64,000 bases of DNA from Sphingopyxis lindanitolerans (GCF_002993885.1 NZ_CM009578.1:248001-312000); one strand, 5' to 3'. Positions 1 through 9,011 are shown, numbered from the stretch's first letter. Numbers and translations are program-made. Notes: generated by a model not told the origin, from the letters alone.

Positions 1-89
1 TCTTTGGGGCGACGACCGGCAGCGACAAAATCGTAACGAGAGGGTTGCAAGACGCGCGGGCCGCCGCTAGGGGGCACTCCTCTCAGCGA

Positions 90-179
90 GGAGAGTTGGC
101 TGAGTGGTCGAAAGCGTCGCACTCGAAATGCGAAGTGCCGGCAACGGTACCGAGGGTTCGAATCCCTCACTCTCCTCCA
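90..179 (+). tRNA. tRNA-Ser (anticodon CGA)
   Basis: A 90-nt cloverleaf including an encoded CCA end (177-179). The acceptor strands GGAGAGT (90-96) and ACTCTCC (169-175) pair fully. The anticodon stem TCGCA/TGCGA encloses loop CTCGAAA, giving anticodon CGA. A long variable arm typical of class II tRNAs precedes the T-arm GAGGGTTCGAATCCCTC. It reads UCG serine codons. Its 3' end faces accessory DNA with mobile-element debris, so it may have served as an integration site. Confidence 0.96.
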
Positions 180-757
180 TTTTCTTCCCTTAGCGGATTG
201 AAATAACGGGCCTTTTCGACCGAGGCCCCAAAACTTTCCCACATTTTCACCCACAAAAGCTTTTCTTTATGCGCGGCTCGCAGTCTGATTCTCCACGGGG
301 GAAGTGAGCTGCAACCGAAGAGGGCCCCCGCTGGATCGTCGGCTGAGCCAAACCGTCTCGGATCGTCGGGCCGTCGCCATCTCAATACCGTGCAGGCGGC
401 CCATTTTCTCGGCATCGGCACGCGCAAGCTGTATCAGCGCGCTATGGCATCCCGGTCGAATGGATCGAAAGGGTCATCCGCGCCGAGAGCGTATACGAGC
501 GCGGCTCGGGCCGGGGCCTGATCCCCATGCCCGGCGCGACAATATCCTAACCGGGACCTATTATCTGTGGTTCATGTATGAGCGCTTCGGTTGTCCGGGG
601 GTTTTCGGCGCCTATAATGCCGAACCCGAAGGGCAATGCCGCGCAGCAATATCTTCTTCTTCGCCACTGGCGCGCACTATCTCAAGGAAGCTGCCGGACG
701 ACGGCAGCACATATGCTGCCGTCGTCCCTTCCCGTCGTCGCCATCCCTGCTGATGGA
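180..757. other. Decayed accessory DNA between tRNA-Ser and TonB receptor
   Basis: No intact gene is visible in this 578-bp stretch. It holds a frame-disrupted lytic transglycosylase remnant and an HTH-like segment, listed separately. The first 190 bp after the tRNA are relatively AT-rich with short T and A runs, and no recognisable gene. I could not find a second copy of the tRNA 3' end that would mark an attachment-site duplication. Confidence 0.6.
373..633 (+). pseudogene. Remnant of HTH protein joined to lytic transglycosylase (VirB1/TrbN-like) fragment
   Basis: Three frames carry pieces of real proteins. About 373-440 encodes HLNTVQAAHFLGIGTRKLYQ, which resembles the excisionase/AlpA-type helix-turn-helix. 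440-490 encodes RYGIPVEWIERVIRAES, the start of a soluble lytic transglycosylase catalytic domain including its catalytic glutamate. 505-633, in another frame, continues with DNILTGTYYLWFMYERFG and then AYNAEPEG, the end of the same domain (normally AYNAGP). The central segment (normally GLMQLMP-like) is deleted with a frame change. Such transglycosylases and small HTH proteins are commonly found in conjugative-element loci. This is therefore probably debris of an integrated element, and not functional. Confidence 0.65.
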
Positions 758-2938
758 CTAATATCGATAGGAAATATTGACACCGACGGTACGGGGATCC
801 CCATATTGGCGGGTCCAGCCGACACTCGTATTCAAGGCCTGGGTGCGATAGAGTCGATCGAAGATATTTTTGCACCACAGCGATGCTCGCCAGTGGTCGT
901 CCACGGAAACGCCGACTTCGGCATTGCCGACGAAATAGCCTCCCTCGACTGCCTCAGACGGGCTGCGAACGATGTCGAAGCGGACCCGACTTTGATATTT
1001 GCCCGACAGGACAATGTCGGCATCGACCCGATCCGAAACCGCCCATTGATATTTTGCCAGGCCGTTGAGGGTCAGCCGCGGTGAATTCGGTAGCACGCTG
1101 CCCTTCATCACGCCGGCCACCACCGATTTGGTCACTTCCGTATCGATGAAGCCGATGCCGGCGCGTATGTCGAGCCCGGCCGCCGGGCGCCACCAGGCGT
1201 CAGCCTCCGCGCCCTTGACGCGCGCGTTGCCGACATTGGCGATACCGAACAAGACCCCGATCGGCGAATCGAAGAGCGGGCCATAGATTTGCGCGTCGCT
1301 ATATTCATAATCGAAGACCGCCGCATTCACCTGAAGATTGGGCGCTACGCGGGTCTTGATCCCCACTTCATAGGCGGTGAGTTTTTCATCGTCGAAGGGT
1401 TGCAGAACGCTGGGGTCAAAGCTCAACTGCCCCTGGAACCCACCCGATTTGAAGCCCCTGCTGACGCTGGCGTAGATCAAAGTGCGGTCGCCCGCCTTGT
1501 AGTTGAGGCCGATTTTTCCGGATATGTTGGACGTCGAATATCTGTTGGATACCGGCGCGAACAGGTCGTTGCAGGTGCCCGCCGCGCACAGAAAGGTTGT
1601 GGCCTGATCGAAGGTCTTGCGCTCTTCGGTATAGCGCAGCCCGCCGACCAGCGTCAGCCTTGGCGCGACCGTCCATTCGCCGTGCATGAAGGCCGCATAA
1701 GCGTCGGTGCGTTGACGATAATTGTTTCCGATGGTGTCGAGTCCGGCCAAGCCAAGAAGCGGCAGCAGGTCGAGCGCGTAAAATTCATCATGGGCCTGCA
1801 CCTTGTCCCTGGAATAAAAGGCGCCGCCGATCAGCTTGAGGTCGTCGGCATCATAGGCCAGCCGCAGTTCCTGCGAATATTGGTCGATCCGGTCGTCGTA
1901 GGTGCCATCGAGGAAGACCAGCGATGTGCCATCGGTGTCCTCGGCGTGCAGCCGGGTGAAATGTTCATAGGCGCTGATTGAGGTCAGCGACAACCGCGGG
2001 GCCAGAGTCCAGTTGACGGTCAACGAGGCCCCCGCCGATTCCAGTTCCATTCGGGGATCGGTGCCGGCCCCGGCCACGCGCGGCTGGTCGGCATAGGCAT
2101 CCTCTTCGGTGGTCAGAACATTGTCCGCCTTGTACAAGGCGGTGTCCGATCGGTCATAACCCTTGTGAAGATTGAGGAGCATGGTGATCGCGTCGCTGGC
2201 TTCCCACTGCAATTGCAGCCGGCCGTTGGTGCGATCGACTTTGCCGATCCGGTTGCCGGTGACATAATTGGTCTGCGGCCCCGAACCCTGTTGTATGGTC
2301 TGGAGCGCGAACCGTGCGTTCAGGGTCGATGTGAGCGCGCCTCCGATCGCGCCGTCGAGGTGCCAGCTTTCGTAGCTGCCCAATCCGGCTTCCAGTCGGA
2401 TGTCGATGACCGATGACGGTTTGCGGCTGATGATGTTGACCGCGCCGGCGGTCGTGTTCCGACCATAAAGATCGCCTTGCGGTCCCTTCAAAATCTCGAT
2501 GCGATCGACGTCGTAGAAGCCGAACGTCAGCATCGCGGGAGAGACGAGGTAGACATTGTCGACATAGATGCCGGCCGCCGGATTGTTGTTTACCGCATAA
2601 TCGTTGAGGCCGATGCCGCGAATGCTGACATTCGTGATGCTGTTGGCCATGACATTCTTGATCTGCACATTCGGCGTGACGGCGGCCAGGTCGACGATCG
2701 ATTGGGTTCCGGCGGCTTTGAGATCATCGCCGCTCAGCACGTTGATCGTAACGCCGACATCATCGGCGCGCTGTTCGCGGCGCTGAGCGGTGACGACGAT
2801 GTCGCCGAGGGTGGTGCCCGACGCCTTCGCTTGCGGCACGTCTGGCTCGGTTTGCTGCGCGGAAGCCGTGGTGGCGAAGACCGAACTGGTGATCGCCAAG
2901 GTGAGCCACCCGGCTCCGCGAAATTGGTCCCTGAACAT
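758..2938 (-). CDS. TonB-dependent outer-membrane receptor
   Basis: A 726-residue protein with a signal peptide (residues 1-28, ending ATTASAQ), a TonB-box-like DIVVTAQRR (46-54), a plug domain with the typical GPQGDLYGRNTTAGAVNI signature, and a long beta-barrel ending in aromatic NISYRY. The start at 2938 is preceded by GGGGGAG, about 9 bp upstream; an upstream in-frame extension to 3127 overlaps the racemase gene and lacks a signal peptide, so it was rejected. It is the last gene of a minus-strand operon, 13 bp after the racemase stop. The family imports scarce large or complex substrates across the outer membrane with TonB/ExbBD energy. Here the substrate is presumably what the hydantoinase-type enzymes degrade (inference). 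Confidence 0.92.
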   Translation of the reverse strand: MFRDQFRGAGWLTLAITSSVFATTASAQQTEPDVPQAKASGTTLGDIVVTAQRREQRADDVGVTINVLSGDDLKAAGTQSIVDLAAVTPNVQIKNVMANSITNVSIRGIGLNDYAVNNNPAAGIYVDNVYLVSPAMLTFGFYDVDRIEILKGPQGDLYGRNTTAGAVNIISRKPSSVIDIRLEAGLGSYESWHLDGAIGGALTSTLNARFALQTIQQGSGPQTNYVTGNRIGKVDRTNGRLQLQWEASDAITMLLNLHKGYDRSDTALYKADNVLTTEEDAYADQPRVAGAGTDPRMELESAGASLTVNWTLAPRLSLTSISAYEHFTRLHAEDTDGTSLVFLDGTYDDRIDQYSQELRLAYDADDLKLIGGAFYSRDKVQAHDEFYALDLLPLLGLAGLDTIGNNYRQRTDAYAAFMHGEWTVAPRLTLVGGLRYTEERKTFDQATTFLCAAGTCNDLFAPVSNRYSTSNISGKIGLNYKAGDRTLIYASVSRGFKSGGFQGQLSFDPSVLQPFDDEKLTAYEVGIKTRVAPNLQVNAAVFDYEYSDAQIYGPLFDSPIGVLFGIANVGNARVKGAEADAWWRPAAGLDIRAGIGFIDTEVTKSVVAGVMKGSVLPNSPRLTLNGLAKYQWAVSDRVDADIVLSGKYQSRVRFDIVRSPSEAVEGGYFVGNAEVGVSVDDHWRASLWCKNIFDRLYRTQALNTSVGWTRQYGDPRTVGVNISYRY

Positions 2939-2951
2939 GAATTTTCTCCCC

Positions 2952-3686
2952 CTAGAAGTCGATATATGGATAGCCTTTGAGTGTCTTGGGCTGCGGCCTG
3001 GCATAGGTGCGCTTGCTGTGCCGCAGGCCCGCCCGCACGATCGCCTGCGCGATGCAGACCGTGGCCGGGATCGGATCGACGACCGGCAGGTCGTATCCCT
3101 TTGCCGCCAGCGCGGAACCGATGGCATCGGCGCAGCCCAGGAATCCCGTGCAACCCAGCACGATGGAATGGGCGCCGTCGCTTTCGACCGCAGCCAGCGA
3201 CGCCCGGGCCAGTTCCTCGGTCAGCCGTGCCGGGTCCGATTCCAGGTCGAGCACGGGGATATCGATGACCCGGATCGACGCGAGCTTTTCGGCCATGCCG
3301 TAAAGTTTCGCGAGATTGTCGATCATCGGCACCACCGAATCGAGCACGGTGACAATGCTGAAGCGATGGCCCAGCATGGCCGCGAGGTGCATTGCGGTTT
3401 CCGAAGGACCAAGGACCGGGATCGACACGACCTCGCGCGCGGCCTTGAGTCCGGGGTCGCCCATGCAGTCGATGATAACGGCATCGGCACCCGATCGCTC
3501 CGCGGCGATCGCTTCGGCGACGATCCCCGGCACCGCCATCGCCTCGTCGAATTCGCACTCGATCGAAGCGGGGCCTGCGGTGATCAAGGACTGGGTGATC
3601 GACAGCCCATTTCGGTTCAGTTCGGCGACATCGTCGAGCGTGCGGATTCCTTCGGTGACGATCGGCGTGACGAGATGAATACGCAT
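2952..3686 (-). CDS. Asp/Glu/hydantoin racemase family protein
   Basis: A 244-residue cytosolic enzyme of the cofactor-independent Asp/Glu/hydantoin racemase superfamily. Both catalytic cysteines are visible: Cys74 in IIDCMGDPG and Cys179 in VLGCTGFLGC. Members invert a carbon next to a carboxylate or hydantoin ring by two-base proton transfer. The ATG overlaps the upstream DUF917 stop codon by one base (TGATG), which indicates translational coupling. In company with a hydantoinase-like protein it most likely racemises a ring-opened or 5-substituted hydantoin/lactam. The exact substrate cannot be read from sequence. Confidence 0.85.
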   Translation of the reverse strand: MRIHLVTPIVTEGIRTLDDVAELNRNGLSITQSLITAGPASIECEFDEAMAVPGIVAEAIAAERSGADAVIIDCMGDPGLKAAREVVSIPVLGPSETAMHLAAMLGHRFSIVTVLDSVVPMIDNLAKLYGMAEKLASIRVIDIPVLDLESDPARLTEELARASLAAVESDGAHSIVLGCTGFLGCADAIGSALAAKGYDLPVVDPIPATVCIAQAIVRAGLRHSKRTYARPQPKTLKGYPYIDF

Positions 3687-4798
3687 CAGATCATGTCCTT
3701 GCTGAGGCTGGCGATGGGTCGATAGGATTCGGTGAGGCCGAAACAGGCCGGCCCAACCACATCGAGCGCGCGCGGCGTGGTGAGCATCGGCGGCGCGCTA
3801 CAGCCAACGACCGCAACGCGCTGTCCATAGGCGAGTCGTTCGGTGGGAATGGCATGGGCCGTTTCGGCATCGACGATCGTCACCAGGTCCGGCACGATGC
3901 AGCGCAGCCGGCCGTCGACCGTGACAATCAGATTTTCATTCTGGAATTTCAGCTCCGCCTGTTCCGGACCGTTCATGGCCGAAACCGTGCAACTGCCGAA
4001 AACCCAACCCTTGGAGGTGTCGCGTTCGAGTCCGGTGATCTTCCCGCGAAAGATCACCTCGGCATCCTTGTAATAGTCATGGGCGCGCAGGACCGCGATC
4101 AGACGATCGATCGGCGCGCGCGGGTCGTTGCTGCGTGAAATCGCCTCGCCGATCCCGATCGCACCCGACAGCGTCTTGGGAATGGCGGCGCGGCGCGCCT
4201 CCGCCCCGGTCATGGGATAGCAGGACATGCAGACGCTGGCGCCCATTGCGGCCGCGACGGGGCGGGCCAGTTCCTCGGCCTTCAGGCCGGTCGTCGTCTG
4301 ATAGAGGACGCTATTGCCATGTTCATCGGCGATCGTCAGCGGCGCGCAGGCCACGCCTTCGATATTGAAACTCGTCATCTGCAAGGCGGGGAAGGCTCGC
4401 CCCATGCCGTCGCCATCGACGATCGGCAGTCCGCGCATCGCGGCATAGGCCACCGGCATCATCGAATTGCACCCGCCTATTTCCGCCGAAATGATCGCGG
4501 TCGCCTGGCGCCCGAGGAAGCGTTCGAGCGTTTCGACGGCGCGATGCTGATCCTCGATCGAAAAGAGCTTCTCGATCATCACGGTCGGCGCGCCCATGGC
4601 CGCGGCGATGAAGACATTGTCGTCGTCGGACAGTTCATCGACCGATATCACCCGAACCGGACCGAGTTTGGCGATCGCCTCGCGGCACAGCAGTGAACCG
4701 AGATAAGGATCGCCGCCGCCGCCGGTGCCGAGAAAAGAAGATCCAATCGCGAGATGTTCGATATTGTCGAGCGTGATTGCGGTAACCATCTTCGTCAC
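3686..4798 (-). CDS. DUF917 (S-methyl thiohydantoin desulfurase-like) family protein
   Basis: A 370-residue protein with the DUF917 hallmark near the N-terminus (GTGGGGDPYLG, about residues 24-34) and the conserved EIGGCNSM segment. DUF917 domains occur beside, or fused to, hydantoinase/oxoprolinase domains. The Pfam family has been renamed for S-methyl thiohydantoin desulfurase activity, which suggests action on sulfur-containing hydantoin rings (family knowledge, not shown here). The start codon overlaps the stop of the upstream hydantoinase-like gene by 4 bp (ATGA), and its stop overlaps the racemase start, so the three are a tightly coupled unit. Confidence 0.85.
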   Translation of the reverse strand: MTKMVTAITLDNIEHLAIGSSFLGTGGGGDPYLGSLLCREAIAKLGPVRVISVDELSDDDNVFIAAAMGAPTVMIEKLFSIEDQHRAVETLERFLGRQATAIISAEIGGCNSMMPVAYAAMRGLPIVDGDGMGRAFPALQMTSFNIEGVACAPLTIADEHGNSVLYQTTTGLKAEELARPVAAAMGASVCMSCYPMTGAEARRAAIPKTLSGAIGIGEAISRSNDPRAPIDRLIAVLRAHDYYKDAEVIFRGKITGLERDTSKGWVFGSCTVSAMNGPEQAELKFQNENLIVTVDGRLRCIVPDLVTIVDAETAHAIPTERLAYGQRVAVVGCSAPPMLTTPRALDVVGPACFGLTESYRPIASLSKDMI

Positions 4799-6348
4799 TC
4801 CGCCAAAGCCAGGTCGCCGATGGCGCGGCAGACAATGCGCGTCGCTCCCCCGGGAAGATATTGCAGCGGAACCGCCTCGATATTGACGACCCCGACGCTG
4901 TCGGGTTCAGCGCCGGCGCTGACGGCCTGCGCGCGAGCCTGCGCCTCCGCATCGGCAATCGCGGCGGTCCGCGCGTCGCCATCGGGGATGTTATAGATCC
5001 GGTCGACCTCGCCGCTGACCTGGCCGATGGCGGCGCCGATGGCATTGGCAACGCCCGCATGGTCTGGTCGTAGCATCTTGGACACACCGCGGGGCATATC
5101 GGACACGAGCACCGCGCCACCGCCGACGAGGATCATCGGAATGTCCTGCGGCGAGGTTTTCATGCGGTCGATGGCATCGTCGACCAGCGTGGCGATGGCC
5201 TGCCCTGCCTTGGCGACGACATCTTCGGGTAATCCGATCACGCGCGCGGGGTCGCCGAACGATGCCTGTCCGCGGGCGACCGCGATGTCGCTGGCGGTCA
5301 GCGTGTCGCCACCAAAGATCAGACCTTCGCTGTGCAAGCGGAAGCCGACCGAATCGGGACCGACCGAAACGCTCTGCGCGTCTTCGTGGATACGGCTGCC
5401 GCCACCCAGGCCGATCGACAGGATATCGGGCATCCGGAAATTGGTGCGGACCCCGCCGACATCGACATGAACTGTCGACTGCCGGGGAAAGCCATCGATC
5501 AAGACTCCTAGGTCGGACGTGGTGCCCCCGATGTCGATCACGATTGCTTCGCTTGCCCCGGTAAGCCACGCCGCGCCGCGAAGGCTGTTGGTGGGGCCGG
5601 CGGCAAAGGTCAGCACCGGATAACGCTGCATATGGGCCGCGCTCATCAGCGTGCCGTCGTTCTGGCTGACATAGAAGGGCGCGGAAATGCCCAGATCCTG
5701 CAACGCGCGTTCAAAGGCCGTCGTGATCGTCCACGCCAGCGGCCGCAGGCTCGCGTTCATGATCGCGGCATTTTCGCGCTCGAGCAATCCGACGCGGCCC
5801 AATTTCGAGGACAGCGAAACCTCGATTTCCGGCGCGTGCTGTGCGATCAGGGCGGCGATACGCTCTTCATGAGCGGGATTGAGCTGGCTGAAAATGCACG
5901 AAACCGCGATCTGGCGGATGCCTGCGGCGCGGGCTTCGTCGATGGCATCGACGATCGCCGCTTCGTCCAGCGGAGAAATTTCCCTTCCGTCGAACTCATA
6001 ACCGCCGGCCACCATTTTCGAGCCGCCGCAAAGGATCGGCTTCAGATCGTCGGGCCAGGAACTGAACGGCGGTATCCCGCGACCGGCGGGAAACCCCGCG
6101 CGGATGGCGAAAACGGGGACAAGGTCGCGGCGCTGAATGAAGGCGTTTGTAAAATGCGTGGTGCCGATCATCACCGCGTCGATCGCTTCCGGTCCGACAC
6201 CGCAGACCTCGATCAACGCGCCAATAGCGTCGGAAATGCCCGAACTGACGTCGGCGCATGTGGGCCGCTTCACGGCGCCCAAAACCGTCTTCCCGGTCAG
6301 CAGGACGGCATCCGTATTCGTCCCGCCGACATCCACCCCTATGCGCAT
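4795..6348 (-). CDS. Hydantoinase/oxoprolinase family protein (HyuA-like)
   Basis: A 517-residue member of the hydantoinase A / 5-oxoprolinase family. The N-terminal nucleotide-binding signature GVDVGGTNTDAVLL is at residues 4-17, and the second glycine-rich ATPase motif VIDIGGTTSDLGVL follows in the middle. The family hydrolyses lactam or cyclic-imide rings, often with ATP. It is the short form (about 500-550 residues) usually paired with DUF917 proteins; there is no hydantoinase B partner in this window. GGAGG lies 8 bp before the ATG. It is the first gene of the catabolic operon, and the 119-bp leader contains the CTACCTAGTAG palindrome shared with the regulator gene. Confidence 0.88.
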   Translation of the reverse strand: MRIGVDVGGTNTDAVLLTGKTVLGAVKRPTCADVSSGISDAIGALIEVCGVGPEAIDAVMIGTTHFTNAFIQRRDLVPVFAIRAGFPAGRGIPPFSSWPDDLKPILCGGSKMVAGGYEFDGREISPLDEAAIVDAIDEARAAGIRQIAVSCIFSQLNPAHEERIAALIAQHAPEIEVSLSSKLGRVGLLERENAAIMNASLRPLAWTITTAFERALQDLGISAPFYVSQNDGTLMSAAHMQRYPVLTFAAGPTNSLRGAAWLTGASEAIVIDIGGTTSDLGVLIDGFPRQSTVHVDVGGVRTNFRMPDILSIGLGGGSRIHEDAQSVSVGPDSVGFRLHSEGLIFGGDTLTASDIAVARGQASFGDPARVIGLPEDVVAKAGQAIATLVDDAIDRMKTSPQDIPMILVGGGAVLVSDMPRGVSKMLRPDHAGVANAIGAAIGQVSGEVDRIYNIPDGDARTAAIADAEAQARAQAVSAGAEPDSVGVVNIEAVPLQYLPGGATRIVCRAIGDLALAE

Positions 6349-6415
6349 CCAAAACCTCCGCTCGATTTCGGACAGCTTTCTGCGCCAGGGAAGAATGGCT
6401 CAATAGCGTCGTTGA

Positions 6416-6440
6416 GTAGGTTTCGTGTCCTACCTAGTAG
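6416..6440. promoter_or_regulatory. Operator candidate before the hydantoinase operon
   Basis: GTAGG (6416-6420) and CCTAC (6429-6433) form an inverted repeat with an 8-bp spacer. It overlaps the 11-bp palindrome CTACCTAGTAG (6430-6440). The same palindrome, with one central change (CTACCAAGTAG), lies at 9001-9011 before the LuxR-type regulator gene. The site is about 80-90 bp upstream of the HyuA-like start. Recurrence at exactly the two promoters of this locus suggests binding by the locus regulator; that is inference. Confidence 0.5.
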
Positions 6441-6467
6441 CTAGCGATGTTGGCGAGCTGAGCGGAC

Positions 6468-8993
6468 CTACCGCAATGAGGAGGTGTCGGCGTCCAGATC
6501 GAGCTTTCGCGCGGCGGCAACAGCCGAGGCACGGTCGTGGACGCCCATCTTCTTGAAGATATTCTTGAGATGAAAGCGAATGCCATGTTCCGACAAGCCG
6601 AGGTGGCGCGCCAGTTGCTTGTCCGACCCGCCGGCCTCCAGCGTTCGCAGAACCTCTATTTCCCGCCGTGACAGCTTTCCGCTGGCAATGCTTTCCCGCT
6701 CTTGCAGGCGATTGACCAACATCGCGACAAAACCGCTTTCGGCCTCGGTCAGGCTATCATCGTCTTTCAAGGCGCGGATCATCGGCGCGAATCTGCGGCC
6801 TGCGATCTCCCTGAAAATCTGCCGCATCCCGCTCGCGGCGCCGATGACGACCGCGGCGCGCAACGCGACTTTGGCGCGTCCGGCTTCGCCTTCGGCGCTG
6901 GCCAATGCAAACATGACCAGAAGATAGCGGAGCCGCGACCTTTGCAGCCCCTGGGCCTCAGCCCCTAGGATCGCGGCATCGAGCAAGGACCAGGCTTCCG
7001 CGATGTTCCGATCGAAATAACAGGCATAGGCACGCGCGATCGTGAAGACTTCATGCTCCTGCCAACTCGCCGTCGGCCCGGCCTGGGGGATGGTCCAATG
7101 GGCGGGCGTCGGTACATCGGTTCCGTGCAGACGCGCTTCACCGGCGGCGCACAGTCCGAGCGCGACGATCAGATCGCTGACGCGGGGTAAGCCCTGCGCT
7201 CGCAGTTTTCGCGTCTCATCCTCCACCGCCGCCATCGCCGGACCGATGCCGTGGTCGACGATATTGATGCGGATCATCACTTCATAGGCGGCGAAATAAA
7301 TATCAAACCAGGCTTCGGCCTCCGGCATGCGGTTCGCCGATTTGCGTAACGAATTTCGGGCGCTGGATAATTGTCCCGATTCGAATTCGATCGACGCATT
7401 CAGCGCCGCGATCACCGTTTCGACGCCGACATCGTGCGCGAATTCCTGCTGCCACCGTCGCCGCGCATCGGTCACGCAGGTCCGCGCCTGCTTCAGCTTT
7501 CCCTGCGCGAGGTTGATCGACGCTTCGTGCATCTGCAGAAACATCAGATTATAGCGCGACGCGGCCTTTTCCGCCTGCGCTCGCGCATCGATCAAATTTG
7601 CTATCGCGGTGTCGAACCGCGCACGCTGGCAGTTCAATATGGCCGAAAGCGTAGCAAGAAAGGTGCGCATCGCTGCGTCGTCGGCCTGTTCATCGGTGAT
7701 CCGTTTCAACAGTTCGAGGTCATCCGTCCGTTCCAGCGAACAACCATAAACCAGCAAGGTCACGCGTACGATTTCAAGGTCTGTGCTCAATGGATGCGTC
7801 GTGCCGACGTCCCGGGCCAGTGTTTCGAAAAGCTCTTGGGCGACATGGATGTGGCCGGATTTCAGGTGAACGATGCACTCGATCATCTTCAGCACTGCCG
7901 AGTCCGCAATGTCGTCGGCGCTCGAATTGTCGAGCAGGCGCTTCAGCACCGAAAACCCGTGGACGATCCATATCCGCAGCGCGCCATGCGCGCGGGCATA
8001 GGTGCGGATCCGGCCGGAATCGCCGGCCATTCTTGCCAGAACCGCAGCCTCGCCGAGCCGGCCCTTCTCGGAACAGCGATCCGCCATGGCAACGAGAATA
8101 TCGGCCCGGCTGCGGCCGTCGAACGCTTCCACCGCGTCGCGCAACCAGATTCGCAGCGCCCGTTGCAACAGAAATTGCCCATCGTGCCGATCGACGAGTC
8201 CTCTCAACCGGAAAGCGAGTTCGGCGATGATCCGACCGTCGTCCCGCTGACCGGCAATGCCGGAGAGGATATCGGTGTCGGCGGTGTCGAGCATACTCGC
8301 ATGGACGAGCGCCGTCCGCTCCTCGGGCGCGAGCATCGGCAGGACGTCCTGGGCGATGAAGTCGCCCAGGCGGCTCTCCCTGACGATATCCAGGTCGCTA
8401 AGCCCCTCGCAATGCCCCTGGGTCGTCGCCGACCACGCGCACAGCAAGTCCAGCGCAACCGGCCAGCCGCCGGCGAGGTCACGGATACGGCCGCGATTTT
8501 TTGTCGGGACCATCGCCCGCGTGGCTTCGGCGATTTCCTGCGGTCGCAGGCGCAAGGCGTTGGCGTCGAGAATGTCGATGACGTGCCGTGCGTCCATTCG
8601 GGACAGCGGAAAATCGCTTGCCTGGTTCAGCGAGACGATCACCCGCTGACCGGATTTAGACGGGTTCGCCCGTTCGAGTGCGAGGGCAAGCCATCGACCA
8701 TCCGCGGCGTCGGCGTCGTCGATCACGATAACCTGGCGTGTGTCGGCCAGCACCGCATTCGCGGCGGCTCGCGGATCGGCGCTATGTTCCAGCAGCCCAT
8801 ATAGTCGGATGCTATGCCCGCCGTTTGCCGCTATTTTCTGTGCGGCGGCCTGCGCCAGTCGCGATTTGTGGAATCCGGGCGGCGCGCAAAGCACGACAAT
8901 GCCCCGCCCCGCCACAATTCGATCGACCAACCGGTCGTGATGCCCCTCCGCCATTTGAACCCGATCATTGTCAGTCTCAATAGTGTCGATCAC
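6468..8993 (-). CDS. LuxR-family regulator with MalT-like ATPase/TPR architecture
   Basis: An 841-residue large transcriptional activator. The N-terminal STAND/AAA-like NTPase region has a P-loop-like APPGFHKS (37-44) and a Walker B-like QVIVIDDAD (87-95). A long alpha-helical TPR-like middle follows. The C-terminal LuxR HTH is about residues 770-835 (LSRREIEVLRTLEAGGSDKQ and GLSEHGIRFHLKNIFKKMGV). The P-loop is unusual: the glycine before the lysine (GKS/T) is His43. The GTG start at 8993 has a poor ribosome site; ATG at 8954 (Met14) is an alternative. It is the probable activator of the downstream hydantoinase operon, sensing a substrate-derived ligand. Confidence 0.85.
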   Translation of the reverse strand: MIDTIETDNDRVQMAEGHHDRLVDRIVAGRGIVVLCAPPGFHKSRLAQAAAQKIAANGGHSIRLYGLLEHSADPRAAANAVLADTRQVIVIDDADAADGRWLALALERANPSKSGQRVIVSLNQASDFPLSRMDARHVIDILDANALRLRPQEIAEATRAMVPTKNRGRIRDLAGGWPVALDLLCAWSATTQGHCEGLSDLDIVRESRLGDFIAQDVLPMLAPEERTALVHASMLDTADTDILSGIAGQRDDGRIIAELAFRLRGLVDRHDGQFLLQRALRIWLRDAVEAFDGRSRADILVAMADRCSEKGRLGEAAVLARMAGDSGRIRTYARAHGALRIWIVHGFSVLKRLLDNSSADDIADSAVLKMIECIVHLKSGHIHVAQELFETLARDVGTTHPLSTDLEIVRVTLLVYGCSLERTDDLELLKRITDEQADDAAMRTFLATLSAILNCQRARFDTAIANLIDARAQAEKAASRYNLMFLQMHEASINLAQGKLKQARTCVTDARRRWQQEFAHDVGVETVIAALNASIEFESGQLSSARNSLRKSANRMPEAEAWFDIYFAAYEVMIRINIVDHGIGPAMAAVEDETRKLRAQGLPRVSDLIVALGLCAAGEARLHGTDVPTPAHWTIPQAGPTASWQEHEVFTIARAYACYFDRNIAEAWSLLDAAILGAEAQGLQRSRLRYLLVMFALASAEGEAGRAKVALRAAVVIGAASGMRQIFREIAGRRFAPMIRALKDDDSLTEAESGFVAMLVNRLQERESIASGKLSRREIEVLRTLEAGGSDKQLARHLGLSEHGIRFHLKNIFKKMGVHDRASAVAAARKLDLDADTSSLR

Positions 8994-9000
8994 ACTGTTA

Positions 9001-9011
9001 CTACCAAGTAG
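9001..9011. promoter_or_regulatory. Operator candidate before the LuxR-type regulator
   Basis: CTACCAAGTAG matches the 11-bp palindrome CTACCTAGTAG at 6430-6440 except at one central base. It lies 8 bp before the annotated GTG start, or 47 bp before the alternative ATG at 8954. The latter spacing would fit an autoregulatory promoter site better. Confidence 0.45.

Noticed and set aside
167-427. An 86-codon minus-strand frame ending in the tRNA-Ser(CGA) 3' end
   Set aside because: No ribosome site or recognisable family; overlaps the tRNA and mobile-element remnant.
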